A DNA stretch of 64,000 nucleotides, taken from Natronospira elongata. GTDB taxonomy: Bacteria; Pseudomonadota; Gammaproteobacteria; Natronospirales; Natronospiraceae. Made by a program: the position numbers and the translations under genes. Location: the NCBI RefSeq assembly GCF_034931365.1, contig NZ_JAYGII010000012.1, positions 19,453 through 83,452 on the forward strand, written 5' to 3'. Under the pieces are notes generated by a model. It was not told where the DNA came from. It ran no database searches and saw only the letters and a program-made list of their open reading frames with translations. Positions 1-8,384 of this stretch are shown piece by piece (position 1 is the first letter of the stretch; every line of letters begins with the position of its first letter).

Positions 1-681
1 CCCAGTATCGGCGGCCGCCCACCGGCCCTGGATGATGATGCCGCCCTCCGCCAGATGGGCCGCTTGATTGCCCGTCTGCACAATATCGGCGCCCTCAAGC
101 CGTTTCGACATCGGCGGGAATTCGACCCCGGGCGAGTGGTCGAGCATGCCTTGGCCAGCGTGGAGCAGGTGGGCCTGATGCCGGATCATCTGATGGCTTC
201 CTGGGCCGCCCTGAGCGGGCATATCAGCGATCGAATTCAATTGCGCTTCCAGGAGGCCGGTGAATTGCGATCCTTGCGGATTCATGGCGACTGCCATCCC
301 GGCAATGTGCTGTGGCGTGATGACGGCCCCTGGTTGCTGGACCTGGACGATGCCTGCAATGGCCCGGCAATCCAGGACCTGTGGATGTACCTGTCGGGGG
401 ATCGTGACTACCAGGCCGCCCGCCTGGCCCAGTTGCTGGCCGGCTACACCGCCTTCCGGGAATTCGATCAGAGGGAGTTGAGCCTCATCGAGGCCTTGCG
501 CACTCTTCGCCTCCTGCATTTTCTGGGCTGGATCGCGGAACGATGGGCCGATCCCGCTTTCCCCCGCGCCTTTCCCGACTTCGGCGAAACCGGGTTCTGG
601 GAGCGCCAGGTACTGTCGCTCCAAGAACAACTGGGCAAGCTCGACGAACCGCCCCTGGAATGGCATCCCGCCTGGCCGTGA
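1..681 (+). CDS. srkA: SrkA/RdoA-like stress response kinase, 5' truncated by window edge
   Basis: The reading frame is open from base 1, so only the C-terminal 226 residues are visible. The fold is the aminoglycoside-phosphotransferase-like kinase fold. The catalytic loop HGDCHPGN is followed about 17 residues later by the metal-binding LLDLDDA. SrkA (YihE) is a cytoplasmic Ser/Thr kinase linked to envelope stress and survival in gammaproteobacteria. The tail rich in Trp and Leu after the catalytic core matches that family. The N-terminal ATP-binding lobe lies outside the window, so family assignment rests on the C-lobe only. A homoserine-kinase-like or other APH kinase is the alternative. 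Confidence 0.8.
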   Translation, partial: PSIGGRPPALDDDAALRQMGRLIARLHNIGALKPFRHRREFDPGRVVEHALASVEQVGLMPDHLMASWAALSGHISDRIQLRFQEAGELRSLRIHGDCHPGNVLWRDDGPWLLDLDDACNGPAIQDLWMYLSGDRDYQAARLAQLLAGYTAFREFDQRELSLIEALRTLRLLHFLGWIAERWADPAFPRAFPDFGETGFWERQVLSLQEQLGKLDEPPLEWHPAWP

Positions 682-825
682 CAGATGGACTTGAAAAGCA
701 CCCCGACCCCACCCAAGATTGAAACAGGGCAAAGGGGAAATGAACTGCCCAATGCTGAGTGAATACTCTGTCACTCCAATCCCAGGCGCCCCGCAACGGG
801 GCCGAGAAACAAGGAGTCAGCGTGT

Positions 826-1275
826 ATGAAGGTTGAAATGCCTCTCACCTGGGTCGTGGTCGCCGATGCGAGCCGCGGCAGAATTCTCCACTTCAAAGGC
901 CATGTCAGCGGACTCGAGGAAATCCATGACCTGGTGAACCCCGAGGGCCGACTTCGAAGCCGGGACCTGGTCTCGGATAAACACGGCAACACCCATGATC
1001 GCAAAGGCGTTGGTTCACCGCAGATGGGTGAACATGCCGAAGCAGCGCATCAAGTGGAAAAGGCATTCGCCAACGAGCTTGGCAAGACACTGGGCAAACT
1101 GACCCGTGAAGCGGGGGTCGAAAAACTGATCCTCGCCGCCCCTCCACGGTTCCTGGGTGATCTGCGTCGCAGTCTGGACAAGCAGACGGCCTCGCTGGTA
1201 ACTCAGGAGATCAACAAGGATATCTCCACTCTGAGCCTGGACCAAATCAAGACGCATCTGGATCGGGCCGCCTGA
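826..1275 (+). CDS. Host-attachment family protein (attachment to host cells domain)
   Basis: This 149-residue protein starts MKVEMPLTWVVVADAS, the typical opening of the family annotated as 'protein required for attachment to host cells'. An AAPPRFLGDLR segment and a C-terminal LSLDQIKTHL follow. Members resemble a degenerate eRF1/Pelota-type domain. The attachment role comes from Agrobacterium genetics and is not established elsewhere. There is no signal peptide, so it is predicted cytoplasmic. An AAGGAG sequence lies just before the start. Its 3' end overlaps the convergent LysR gene by 29 bases. The real function is unknown. Confidence 0.75.
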   Translation: MKVEMPLTWVVVADASRGRILHFKGHVSGLEEIHDLVNPEGRLRSRDLVSDKHGNTHDRKGVGSPQMGEHAEAAHQVEKAFANELGKTLGKLTREAGVEKLILAAPPRFLGDLRRSLDKQTASLVTQEINKDISTLSLDQIKTHLDRAA

Positions 1276-2164
1276 TCTGGCTCCGGCTGCCGGCCGCTGC
1301 CTGGCGCAGGCAGTCGGCCAGCAGTCGGGCGGCCGGGCCGGGGCCGGTACTGCGGGCCTGAATCAGGTAGAGATGACTGCGTTTGCCGCCCCCGTCCTGC
1401 AAGTGCAGTGGCGCGAGTTCCCCCTTCTCCATGCCCTCGGCGGCCAGATGCTCGGGCAGCCAGGAAAAACCAATTCCCGCCGCAACCAGTTCGGCTGCCG
1501 CCCGCAGTGAGGTCACTGTCCAGCGGCGCGGTGCCCCCAGCCAGCCGGAATCCTGCCGCGATCGCCGGGCCGAATCACGGATCACCACCTGAATATCGCG
1601 CCGCAGATCATCACCGGTAAGCGACCGCTTGAGCCGGTGAAGGGCATGATCGGGATGAGCCACGGGGACAAAGGCCACATCCATGATGGGCTCGCCGAGA
1701 TAGCCGGCCGGTGTGGACGGTGCTATCGCCAGATCCACCTGCCCCGCCTCCACCGCTTCCGTGGCGCCACCCAGGACTTCCTCGAAGACTTCCACCCGGG
1801 TGCCGGGCGCTTCGCGGGAAAATCGCCCCAGCGCACGATACAGCAACGGGGATGGAAAAATGCCATCGACTGCCAGATGCAGTTCCGCTTCCTGACCTTC
1901 GGCGAGAATCTCCGCCAGGGACTCCAGCTCCCCGGCATCGGCGAGCAGCTTTCGGGCCGAGCGCAACAGCATGGTGCCCGCCTCCGTCAATATGGCCCGC
2001 CGGCCGGCCTGGCGAAGCAGTTGCACCCCCAGGCTCTCCTCCAGACGGGCCACGGCATGGCTCACCGATGACTGGCTTCGATTGAGCTTTTCCGCCGCGC
2101 GCGCGAATCCCCCCTCGTCAACCACCGCCTGCAAGGCCCGCCATTGGGCTAGGTTACTTTTCAT
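1247..2164 (-). CDS. LysR-family transcriptional regulator
   Basis: This 305-residue protein has an N-terminal winged helix-turn-helix at residues 5-62 (FARAAEKLNRSQSSVSHAV) followed by a type-2 periplasmic-binding-like effector domain. That is the standard LysR architecture and length. It is divergent from the DoxX gene at 2291, and the intergenic space holds a palindrome (2177-2191). It therefore probably controls its own transcription and that of DoxX. The effector cannot be read from the sequence; the quinone/glutathione genes downstream of DoxX suggest a redox-active or electrophilic ligand, which is inference. Confidence 0.9.
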   Translation of the reverse strand: MKSNLAQWRALQAVVDEGGFARAAEKLNRSQSSVSHAVARLEESLGVQLLRQAGRRAILTEAGTMLLRSARKLLADAGELESLAEILAEGQEAELHLAVDGIFPSPLLYRALGRFSREAPGTRVEVFEEVLGGATEAVEAGQVDLAIAPSTPAGYLGEPIMDVAFVPVAHPDHALHRLKRSLTGDDLRRDIQVVIRDSARRSRQDSGWLGAPRRWTVTSLRAAAELVAAGIGFSWLPEHLAAEGMEKGELAPLHLQDGGGKRSHLYLIQARSTGPGPAARLLADCLRQAAAGSRSQIRRPDPDAS

Positions 2165-2176
2165 CTTGAGCGCCTT

Positions 2177-2191
2177 ATCGAATTTTTCGAT
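2177..2191. promoter_or_regulatory. Candidate LysR operator ATCGA-N5-TCGAT
   Basis: A perfect inverted repeat with 5-base arms lies 13 bases upstream of the LysR start codon and about 100 bases before DoxX. A third ATCGA half-site lies nearby at about 2220. LysR regulators usually bind interrupted dyads in the divergent intergenic region. The assignment is positional. Confidence 0.4.
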
Positions 2192-2290
2192 CTAATGCAT
2201 CCATCTTTTACGCTTTTAAATCGAAAATCTCAATACATAATAAAGTCAGCCGTGAGCTACACGGACTGCACACGTTCAAGGAGGCAAATC

Positions 2291-2695
2291 ATGAAAGACA
2301 ATGCAATTGATCTCGTCGGCCGGATCCTGCTTGGCCTTATCTTCGTCATTGCCGGACTGGGCAAGATCGGTGACGGCTTCGGCCTGGGCTTCGGCTACGC
2401 CGCAACCCAGGGCTACATGGAATCCATGGGCGTGCCGGGCATTCTCCTGCTTCCCACCATCATTCTGGAGCTTGGCGGCGGGCTGGCCCTCATTCTCGGC
2501 CTCAAGGTACGCTGGGTAGCGGCGGCATTGGCAGCCTTTACGGTGATCGCCGGTTTCCTGTTCCACCTGGACCTGGGGGACGCCAACGAGACCAACCACC
2601 TACTCAAGAACCTGGCCATGACCGGCGGCCTGTTGCTCGTCGTCCTGCACGGTGCACACGACTGGAGCCTTGGTAAACGACTGGGGATCGACTGA
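2291..2695 (+). CDS. DoxX-family membrane protein
   Basis: This 134-residue integral membrane protein has four predicted helices. The first contains LVGRILLGLIFVIAGLGKI, the DoxX signature, and a GYMESMGVPG loop follows. DoxX proteins are small quinone- or redox-linked inner-membrane proteins of mostly unknown biochemistry. The ATG at 2291 was chosen because AAGGAGG precedes it closely. An in-frame ATG at 2195 would lie in the LysR operator region and lacks a ribosome-binding site. The gene is divergent from the LysR regulator and followed by a glutathionyl-hydroquinone reductase gene, suggesting a small electrophile or quinone response module. Confidence 0.85.
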   Translation: MKDNAIDLVGRILLGLIFVIAGLGKIGDGFGLGFGYAATQGYMESMGVPGILLLPTIILELGGGLALILGLKVRWVAAALAAFTVIAGFLFHLDLGDANETNHLLKNLAMTGGLLLVVLHGAHDWSLGKRLGID

Positions 2696-2712
2696 ATAGC
2701 CAGCATTGAATC

Positions 2713-2748
2713 GGCGCGACCGACAGGCGTTAGGCCTGCGGTCGCGCC
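2713..2748 (+). terminator. GC hairpin after DoxX, no U tract
   Basis: A 10-base stem (GGCGCGACCG with CGGTCGCGCC) encloses a smaller CAGGC/GCCTG stem. No T run follows, so it may be an attenuating or mRNA-stabilising hairpin, not a full terminator. Confidence 0.45.
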
Positions 2749-2782
2749 AGCCCTGAAATCTCTGAATCGAAGGAAATGCACC

Positions 2783-3766
2783 ATGGGACTGCTAGTTGAG
2801 GGCAAATGGGTTGATCAATGGTATGACACCGAAAAGCACGGTGGCCGCTTTGTGCGGGAATCGGCCCAGTTTCGCAACTGGATCACCGCAGATGGCAGCG
2901 CCGGCCCAAACGGTGAAGGCGGTTTCGAGGCGGAGCCCGGCCGTTACCACATCTATTTCTCCTATGCCTGCCCCTGGGCCCACCGGACCCTGATATTCCG
3001 CAAGCTCAAGCGGCTAGAAGAGGTGATCAGCGTATCGCCGGTGGATCCGGACATGCTGGAGAATGGCTGGGAATTCGGCGACCAGGCCGATGGCACGGCA
3101 GACCCGCTGTTCGGTTCGAACTTCCTCCACCAGGTCTACACCCGTGCCGATGCCCATTACACCGGCCGGGTCACCGTCCCCGTGATCTGGGACCGCAAGC
3201 GCGAAACCATCGTCAGCAACGAGTCAGCGGATATCATCCGCATGCTCAACAGCGAATTTCAGGCCTTCACCGACGTCGACACGGATTACTACCCGAAGGA
3301 ACTGCGTGAAGACATCGATAGCATCAATGAAATGGTCTATCACCAGGTTAACAACGGGGTCTATCGCTGCGGCTTCGCCACCAGCCAGGCGGCCTATGAA
3401 GAGGCCTTCGAAGCGCTGTTTCAGGCCCTGGACGAGCTGGAGCAGCGGCTGTCCCGGCAACGCTATCTGGTGGGCGATACGCTCACCGAAGCCGACTGGC
3501 GGCTGTTTACCACCCTGTTGCGCTTCGACCCGGTCTATGTGGGCCATTTCAAGACCAATCTCCGCCGGATCGCGGATTATCCCAATCTGCTCAACTACAC
3601 CCGTGAGCTCTACCAGGTCCCCGGGGTGGCGGAGACGGTCAACCTGCGCCACATCAAGCGCCACTACTACTACAGCCACGGCAACATCAACCCGACCCGG
3701 ATTGTCCCGCGGGGCCCGGTACTCAATCTCGACGACCCTCACGACCGGGATCGCTTTTCCAACTGA
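2783..3766 (+). CDS. Glutathionyl-hydroquinone reductase (Xi-class GST, YqjG-like)
   Basis: This 327-residue protein has the CPWAHRT active-site motif at about residues 63-69 (YACPWAHRTLIFRKLK). That is diagnostic of Xi-class glutathione transferases, which reduce glutathionyl-hydroquinones through the catalytic Cys. The C-terminal all-helical domain is intact, with LVGDTLTEADWRLFTTLLRFDPVY at about 230-255 and a closing NPTRIVPRGP. Length matches the family. AAGGAAATGCACC precedes the ATG. It probably works with DoxX upstream in quinone detoxification, since only an 87-base gap with a hairpin separates them. Confidence 0.93.
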   Translation: MGLLVEGKWVDQWYDTEKHGGRFVRESAQFRNWITADGSAGPNGEGGFEAEPGRYHIYFSYACPWAHRTLIFRKLKRLEEVISVSPVDPDMLENGWEFGDQADGTADPLFGSNFLHQVYTRADAHYTGRVTVPVIWDRKRETIVSNESADIIRMLNSEFQAFTDVDTDYYPKELREDIDSINEMVYHQVNNGVYRCGFATSQAAYEEAFEALFQALDELEQRLSRQRYLVGDTLTEADWRLFTTLLRFDPVYVGHFKTNLRRIADYPNLLNYTRELYQVPGVAETVNLRHIKRHYYYSHGNINPTRIVPRGPVLNLDDPHDRDRFSN

Positions 3767-3875
3767 GGGCGACGCTTGCGACCACGGGTTCCGATCGTCT
3801 AGGCTTGGGCTGAACTCGGCGCCGGGGCAGAAGCCCGGCGCCATCCACCCATTTGCCTTTTGAGGTCTAGCCCGG

Positions 3876-4577
3876 ATGGATATTCCATCAATCAAGTCCG
3901 CCTACAGGCGCTATGCCCGCTACTATGACCGGGTTTTCGGGCCGGTTTTCGCCCCGGGCAGGGATATGGCCATCAAGCGCCTTGATCCCCAGAGCGGCAA
4001 GCGGATCCTTGAGGTTGGCGTGGGCACGGGCCTGTCCCTGCCCCACTACCAGCCGGATACCCGGGTGGTGGGTATCGATATCAGCACGGACATGCTGGAC
4101 ATTGCCCGCCGCCGCGTTGACGAGCAATCACTTGACCACGTGGAAGCGCTGCTGGAGATGGACGCGGAGCAGCTCAGCTTCGAAGACGACAGCTTTGATG
4201 CTGTCATTGCCATGTACGTGGCCTCGGTGGTACCCAATCCGGATCGCCTGATGTCAGAGATGGCGCGGGTCTGCAAGCCGGGCGGCGACCTGATGGTGAT
4301 CAACCATTTCGCCTCCAGCAATCCTCTCCTGCGAGGCCTGGAATGGTGCCTGACGCCCCTGTCCCGGGTTCTCGGCTTCCGACCGAGCATGGACCTCTCG
4401 GAGCTGCCCCGGCCGGCGGGCTACGAAGAACTGGGCATCCATCGCGCCAATTTCCTTGGCTACTGGAAACTGGTTCACTACCGCAGCCAGGCGGAAAAGC
4501 CACGGCCCGAAGACGAATCTCCGATCACCGAAGGTGAGCGCCGGGAGAACAACACTTCCCTGGGCGACATTGCCTGA
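3876..4577 (+). CDS. SAM-dependent methyltransferase, PmtA-like
   Basis: This 233-residue class I methyltransferase has motif I ILEVGVGTGLSLPHY at about residues 44-58 and motif II VVGIDIS. The spacing and the SLPHYQ segment resemble bacterial phosphatidylethanolamine N-methyltransferases of the Rhodobacter PmtA type, which make phosphatidylcholine. A ubiquinone/menaquinone C-methyltransferase relative is the alternative. There is no signal peptide; family members associate with the inner membrane peripherally. It is monocistronic or cotranscribed with the GST gene 109 bases upstream. A strong terminator follows. Confidence 0.75.
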   Translation: MDIPSIKSAYRRYARYYDRVFGPVFAPGRDMAIKRLDPQSGKRILEVGVGTGLSLPHYQPDTRVVGIDISTDMLDIARRRVDEQSLDHVEALLEMDAEQLSFEDDSFDAVIAMYVASVVPNPDRLMSEMARVCKPGGDLMVINHFASSNPLLRGLEWCLTPLSRVLGFRPSMDLSELPRPAGYEELGIHRANFLGYWKLVHYRSQAEKPRPEDESPITEGERRENNTSLGDIA

Positions 4578-4583
4578 AAACAG

Positions 4584-4613
4584 GGCCGGCTCCGGGCGGA
4601 GCCGGCCGTTTTT
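4584..4613 (+). terminator. Rho-independent terminator after PmtA-like gene
   Basis: A 10-bp perfect stem (GGCCGGCTCC / GGAGCCGGCC) with a 4-base loop is followed by G and five T's on the plus strand. Confidence 0.9.
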
Positions 4614-4634
4614 CGGAATTGCAGGCGCAGACAC

Positions 4635-6941
4635 TCAGCGCAGTTGCCCCTCCCCGCCTTCAACAAGTTCATCGGTCACAGGCGTGTCCCCACCCGAGGA
4701 CTCCGGCAAGACAGAGACCGGGCGAGTCCTGACGGGACCGACAGACTCTCCCTGATGCCGGGGAGCCGCCTGCAGCCCAGCCGGCTCGGCAGCCACATCC
4801 TCCACGCGGTAGGCACCCAGCCCATTGTTGGTCGCAAGCACGAAGACATCGATACTGCCATTGCCGTTGCGCCGGATGCTGATATCACCGGTGGCATTGG
4901 GATTGTCATGGTGGGCCAGTGAGGGGCTGACCCCCAGGGTGCCGGCTGTCGACGGATCGGTCTGCGGAATCCGCACGATGCGGGCATTCTCGTTCGAGGT
5001 GCCAAACTGGTAGACCGCCGCCCAGAGGTCATTGCCATCCCGCCCCAGGACGCGAACGCCACTGGAGTCCCTGGCCACCACGGCGCCCGGCACCGTCCCC
5101 AGGAGACTGCCGTCACCTTCGTAGAGGCGCAGGTGCTCGCCCGCCGCGTTCCACAGGAAACGCCCATTGGCCAGCGGCGCAACGCCGGCAGCGGCACCGC
5201 TCGCCCCATCGGAGAGGTGAATGGCCTGGGGCCACTGATTGAAGCCATCGCCGTTCTGGTGCCAACGGTAGATCACCGGGGCGTTGCTGGCAGGGGCCCA
5301 GATCGTGGCCGTACCGGCGGCCATGGAGCCGGTGACCGTGATCCGGTCGCCGACGCGATGGGGCGCAGTGCCGGAGAAATTGACCACTGTCAGCGGAACC
5401 GCCGAATCATCCGGCCAGTAATAGACCCGAAAGGCATCGCCGCTCATATCCACCGTCAGGTTGGCCGCGAACAGCCCGCCATCATCGTCGGCATCAATGT
5501 CATTGAGTACCAGCGTGCCGCCGGCAATGCCATCGGTGAGCAGACTGGCGCCACCGCCATCCACGCCTGCGCCATCCGCGCTCTGATGGATCATGACATG
5601 GGGCCCCCAGGTCTCGGAGTGACGGCTGACCACATAGAGTCGGTCCCCTGCGACGGCGAGTCCCCGCTGGCGATTGTCGCCGAAATACCAGGGGTTGGCG
5701 TTCTTTGCGGCCGCCCGATGCCAGAGAACGTCGTAGTCCGGCTCCGGCTCGCCACTGTCGCCGTCCAGAATTTGCTGCACACGAGGTCGGAGGGTGTCGA
5801 ACAGGCGGGCGTAGAGGCTATCCCCGGGGCAGGCCGTGGCGCCATAGTCTCGGTGCCCGCGAATCAGGGAAGTGCTGATCCCGTGCTGGGCGGCCTTCCA
5901 GGCAAGCAGCTGTGCCCCAGTCTCAACCGCCGCCGCACTAGGATTCACACTGGTATAGGTGCCGATATAGGCAAGGCCCATGGTGTAACTGTTGTGTCCG
6001 GCCACATGGGCGCCCACCACATCGGTATTGCCGTCAGGGCGGTGTGCCCGGCCCTGGAACAGGGTACCGTCGGGGGCGACCAGCCAGTTATAGCCAATGT
6101 CCGACCAGCCCAGGGAGTTGACGTGGTAATTGTAAAAACTGCGAACCACCGCGGCCCAGTCATTGGAGCTGTTGGCGGAGACCGTGTGATGCACCACAAG
6201 CTGGCTGACGTTGGCGAGCGGATGCCAGGCGGTATTGGATAGATTGCCCCAGCTACTACGCGGCACATAACCCGGCTGCGCGCTCTGGGGCAGCAAACGC
6301 CCCTCGTCAGCCAAGGGCTTGCTTGCCAGGGATTCGGTGGTCTCGCCCGGGCTGATGAAATGCAGGGAGAGACGCGCAAGCCGTGGCCGATTCCCCAGAA
6401 AATCAGCGGACAGGCTGACCCGGTACTGAAGGTAGCGAGTCTCGGGATCGAAGAAGGCCAGCTCACCGGGCATGACCTGGTCACCCAGGTCCACTTTCAG
6501 CCTCTGCGCCAGACCGGGCCCGGTGTCCGGGCCGTGACCGTGATCACTGGCTTCCTGCCACTCGCCCCAGCGTTCTCCATCCAAAGAGGCCCGCAGCTCG
6601 ACGACGACCCCGGCATGGGCCGGACGATGGCCGTGGATGACCGGGGCAACGGCAATGAAGGGCCTTGGATCGGTCAGCGGGACGCTGATTGCTTCACTGA
6701 GCAGTACCGCGCTACCACTGTCCTTGCCGGGCCGGACACCGTCAACATCCATGTCGAGCTGCATCCAGCCACCATCCTCGGCGAGGCTGAAACCGCGATG
6801 ACTGCGAAAATCCACTTCCTCAAGCGCTGTATCGGCGCCGGGAAAGCTACTGGAGGCAACACTCCCCTGGGCCCATACGAGACTGGAAGCGAGCGACAAC
6901 AGGCTCGCGGCGACTAAAGAACTGGGCAACATTCTCGGCAT
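4635..6941 (-). CDS. Secreted PGRP-type N-acetylmuramoyl-L-alanine amidase with C-terminal repeat region
   Basis: This 768-residue exported protein has a signal peptide at residues 1-25, ending SSLVWAQG. An N-terminal beta-rich region (about 30-220) precedes the amidase_2/PGRP domain at about 230-390. Zinc-site residues are visible in VVHHTVSANSS and in RGHRDYGATACPG. The C-terminal 370 residues carry beta-propeller-like strands (WAPASNAPVIYRW, LYVVSRHSE). This family cleaves the MurNAc-L-Ala bond of peptidoglycan. The start at 6941 is preferred over 6953 because GGGGGAA sits just before it. The long C-terminal region is unusual for amidases and may target wall or surface ligands. Confidence 0.85.
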   Translation of the reverse strand: MPRMLPSSLVAASLLSLASSLVWAQGSVASSSFPGADTALEEVDFRSHRGFSLAEDGGWMQLDMDVDGVRPGKDSGSAVLLSEAISVPLTDPRPFIAVAPVIHGHRPAHAGVVVELRASLDGERWGEWQEASDHGHGPDTGPGLAQRLKVDLGDQVMPGELAFFDPETRYLQYRVSLSADFLGNRPRLARLSLHFISPGETTESLASKPLADEGRLLPQSAQPGYVPRSSWGNLSNTAWHPLANVSQLVVHHTVSANSSNDWAAVVRSFYNYHVNSLGWSDIGYNWLVAPDGTLFQGRAHRPDGNTDVVGAHVAGHNSYTMGLAYIGTYTSVNPSAAAVETGAQLLAWKAAQHGISTSLIRGHRDYGATACPGDSLYARLFDTLRPRVQQILDGDSGEPEPDYDVLWHRAAAKNANPWYFGDNRQRGLAVAGDRLYVVSRHSETWGPHVMIHQSADGAGVDGGGASLLTDGIAGGTLVLNDIDADDDGGLFAANLTVDMSGDAFRVYYWPDDSAVPLTVVNFSGTAPHRVGDRITVTGSMAAGTATIWAPASNAPVIYRWHQNGDGFNQWPQAIHLSDGASGAAAGVAPLANGRFLWNAAGEHLRLYEGDGSLLGTVPGAVVARDSSGVRVLGRDGNDLWAAVYQFGTSNENARIVRIPQTDPSTAGTLGVSPSLAHHDNPNATGDISIRRNGNGSIDVFVLATNNGLGAYRVEDVAAEPAGLQAAPRHQGESVGPVRTRPVSVLPESSGGDTPVTDELVEGGEGQLR

Positions 6942-7030
6942 GATTTCCCCCATGGCTGGCGTTCAGGAGATTCCACTGTGCCGAGTCTGTCGGGGTAGGT
7001 TCTGTGAACCGAGTCACATATTTGGGAAAA

Positions 7031-7058
7031 AAAGAAAACCCGGCCTGGGCCGGGTTTT
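7031..7058 (-). terminator. Terminator of the ParM-like gene
   Basis: The stem AAAACCCGGCC/GGCCGGGTTTT has a short loop. On the minus strand it runs into TTTTCTTTTTTT, giving a strong rho-independent terminator between the actin-like gene and the amidase gene. Confidence 0.85.
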
Positions 7059-7087
7059 CGTCAAGGCACTGAAATGTACCTTTCGGC

Positions 7088-8152
7088 TTACCAGTTTTCC
7101 GCGTCGGCGGTGCGTTGCTGGTTACCACTGTCCATGTCGCCAGCAGTCTGGTTGCCCTGGACATTGTGGTAAGCCCAGCGATAGTAACCACGGGCATTGG
7201 CGGAAACCGGCTCGTCCACCAGACGCAACTGGGGAATATGCTCCTTGAGGTATTTCTCCAGTACCTGGCCACCGCCACCGGTAAGCAGGACGTGGTCATA
7301 ACCGGCCACCTGCCAGAGAGAGCGGATTTCCACCAGCAGCTTGGTGGCCACTTCACCAAACACCTGATCTCTCAGGCCGGTGATGTCCACTTCGCGACCG
7401 GACACATTGATACTGCCATTGATCACCGCCTCGTCCAGCGTGTGGGTTTCACACTCCAGGCCATACTGGGTCGCCAGGGCCGAGGAAATGCCATCGTAGC
7501 CCACGGAAATCCCGATGGGGACGGTGCGGGTGAAGGCCGGCGCATAATCGCCGTCGATAATGGTGGACAGGTCACTGGTACGGAAGCCGATATCGATGAT
7601 ACCCACACGGCCCTTCATCAGCGGGGAATCCGTCTGAATTCGAGCCTGCTCGTCCAGAACCTCGGACCAGAAGGTCCCCACCGGCTGCGGGACCACTTCG
7701 ATGTTGTCCAGGCGGACATTGCAATCGAAGCGGTTGCCGCCAATCTCGCGCACGATTTGATGATCGCCCCGCATGAGGTTCACCAGTTCGTGCGCCATGT
7801 GCATCCGCCCTGGCGGCAGGCCGGTAACCACATAGAAAGTGTTCATGGGATCGGTGCAGTACAGGCTGAGGGCACCGAGGAAGAGGATCTTGATGTCATT
7901 GCCTTCGGTTCGCGTGGCGGACAGGCCACGGTGCGCAATCCGGGAATGACGGATGGCCAGATCGCCGAGGAAATAGGACTTCCCGCCGACGGTCACGCGC
8001 AGGTCTTCCGTCACCCGCGGCTTGCGAAAGCCGAGGGACATGGGCGTGCCGGAACCGCCCTCGCCCACCACGGACGGGAAGGAATGACTGTCACGGCCGT
8101 CAAAGACTTTGACGAAACCGTAACCAAGGTCGAGACCGATGCATCGTTCCAC
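7088..8152 (-). CDS. ParM/StbA-type actin-like ATPase, orphan
   Basis: This 354-residue protein has the actin-superfamily ATPase motifs in order: phosphate-1 GLDLGYGFVKV (residues 5-15), phosphate-2 GIIDIGFRTSDLSTI (about 177-191) and adenosine LLTGGGGQVLEKYL (about 300-313). ParM polymerises to push plasmids apart. Here no ParR-like gene flanks it and no obvious iterated parC is visible, so a chromosomal actin with another role is likely. The start is GTG, supported by AGGGGG eight bases upstream. A terminator follows. A MamK- or Alp-like filament is the main alternative to plasmid-type ParM. Confidence 0.8.
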   Translation of the reverse strand: MERCIGLDLGYGFVKVFDGRDSHSFPSVVGEGGSGTPMSLGFRKPRVTEDLRVTVGGKSYFLGDLAIRHSRIAHRGLSATRTEGNDIKILFLGALSLYCTDPMNTFYVVTGLPPGRMHMAHELVNLMRGDHQIVREIGGNRFDCNVRLDNIEVVPQPVGTFWSEVLDEQARIQTDSPLMKGRVGIIDIGFRTSDLSTIIDGDYAPAFTRTVPIGISVGYDGISSALATQYGLECETHTLDEAVINGSINVSGREVDITGLRDQVFGEVATKLLVEIRSLWQVAGYDHVLLTGGGGQVLEKYLKEHIPQLRLVDEPVSANARGYYRWAYHNVQGNQTAGDMDSGNQQRTADAENW

Positions 8153-8229
8153 TGCGTAACCCCCTTGGCTCGCTAAGTTGGGTGACTGGTTGCCCCGGCT
8201 GGGGGCGTCAGAGTTCCTGAGTAGTTGTA

Positions 8230-8246
8230 GCAGGTAGGGGACCTGC
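8230..8246. repeat. Inverted repeat GCAGGT-N5-ACCTGC upstream of the actin gene
   Basis: A single perfect 6-base-arm dyad lies about 80 bases upstream of the ParM-like start. It could be an operator. It is not a multi-copy iteron array, so it is weak evidence for a parC centromere. Confidence 0.3.
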
Positions 8247-8334
8247 GATCAATCCATTCCCGCCCAGACTTGCCGGAGAATCCCGAGGATTGAGCAAACA
8301 CTGCCCACCCCTCTCGGAAAAGTGACCATAATCC

Positions 8335-8371
8335 AGAAAAAATCGGGGCCTGCCAGGAACCTGGCAGGCCC
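8335..8371 (-). terminator. Terminator of the HD-GYP gene
   Basis: A near-perfect 12-bp stem (GGGCCTGCCAGG / CCTGGCAGGCCC) with a 2-base centre is followed on the minus strand by a T6 run. Confidence 0.9.
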
Positions 8372-8384
8372 GAGAGGCTGTTTT

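Noticed and set aside
8153..8384. parC-like centromere for the ParM-like gene
   Set aside because: Only one 6-base dyad (8230-8246) is found, not the direct-repeat array of ParM-type centromeres.
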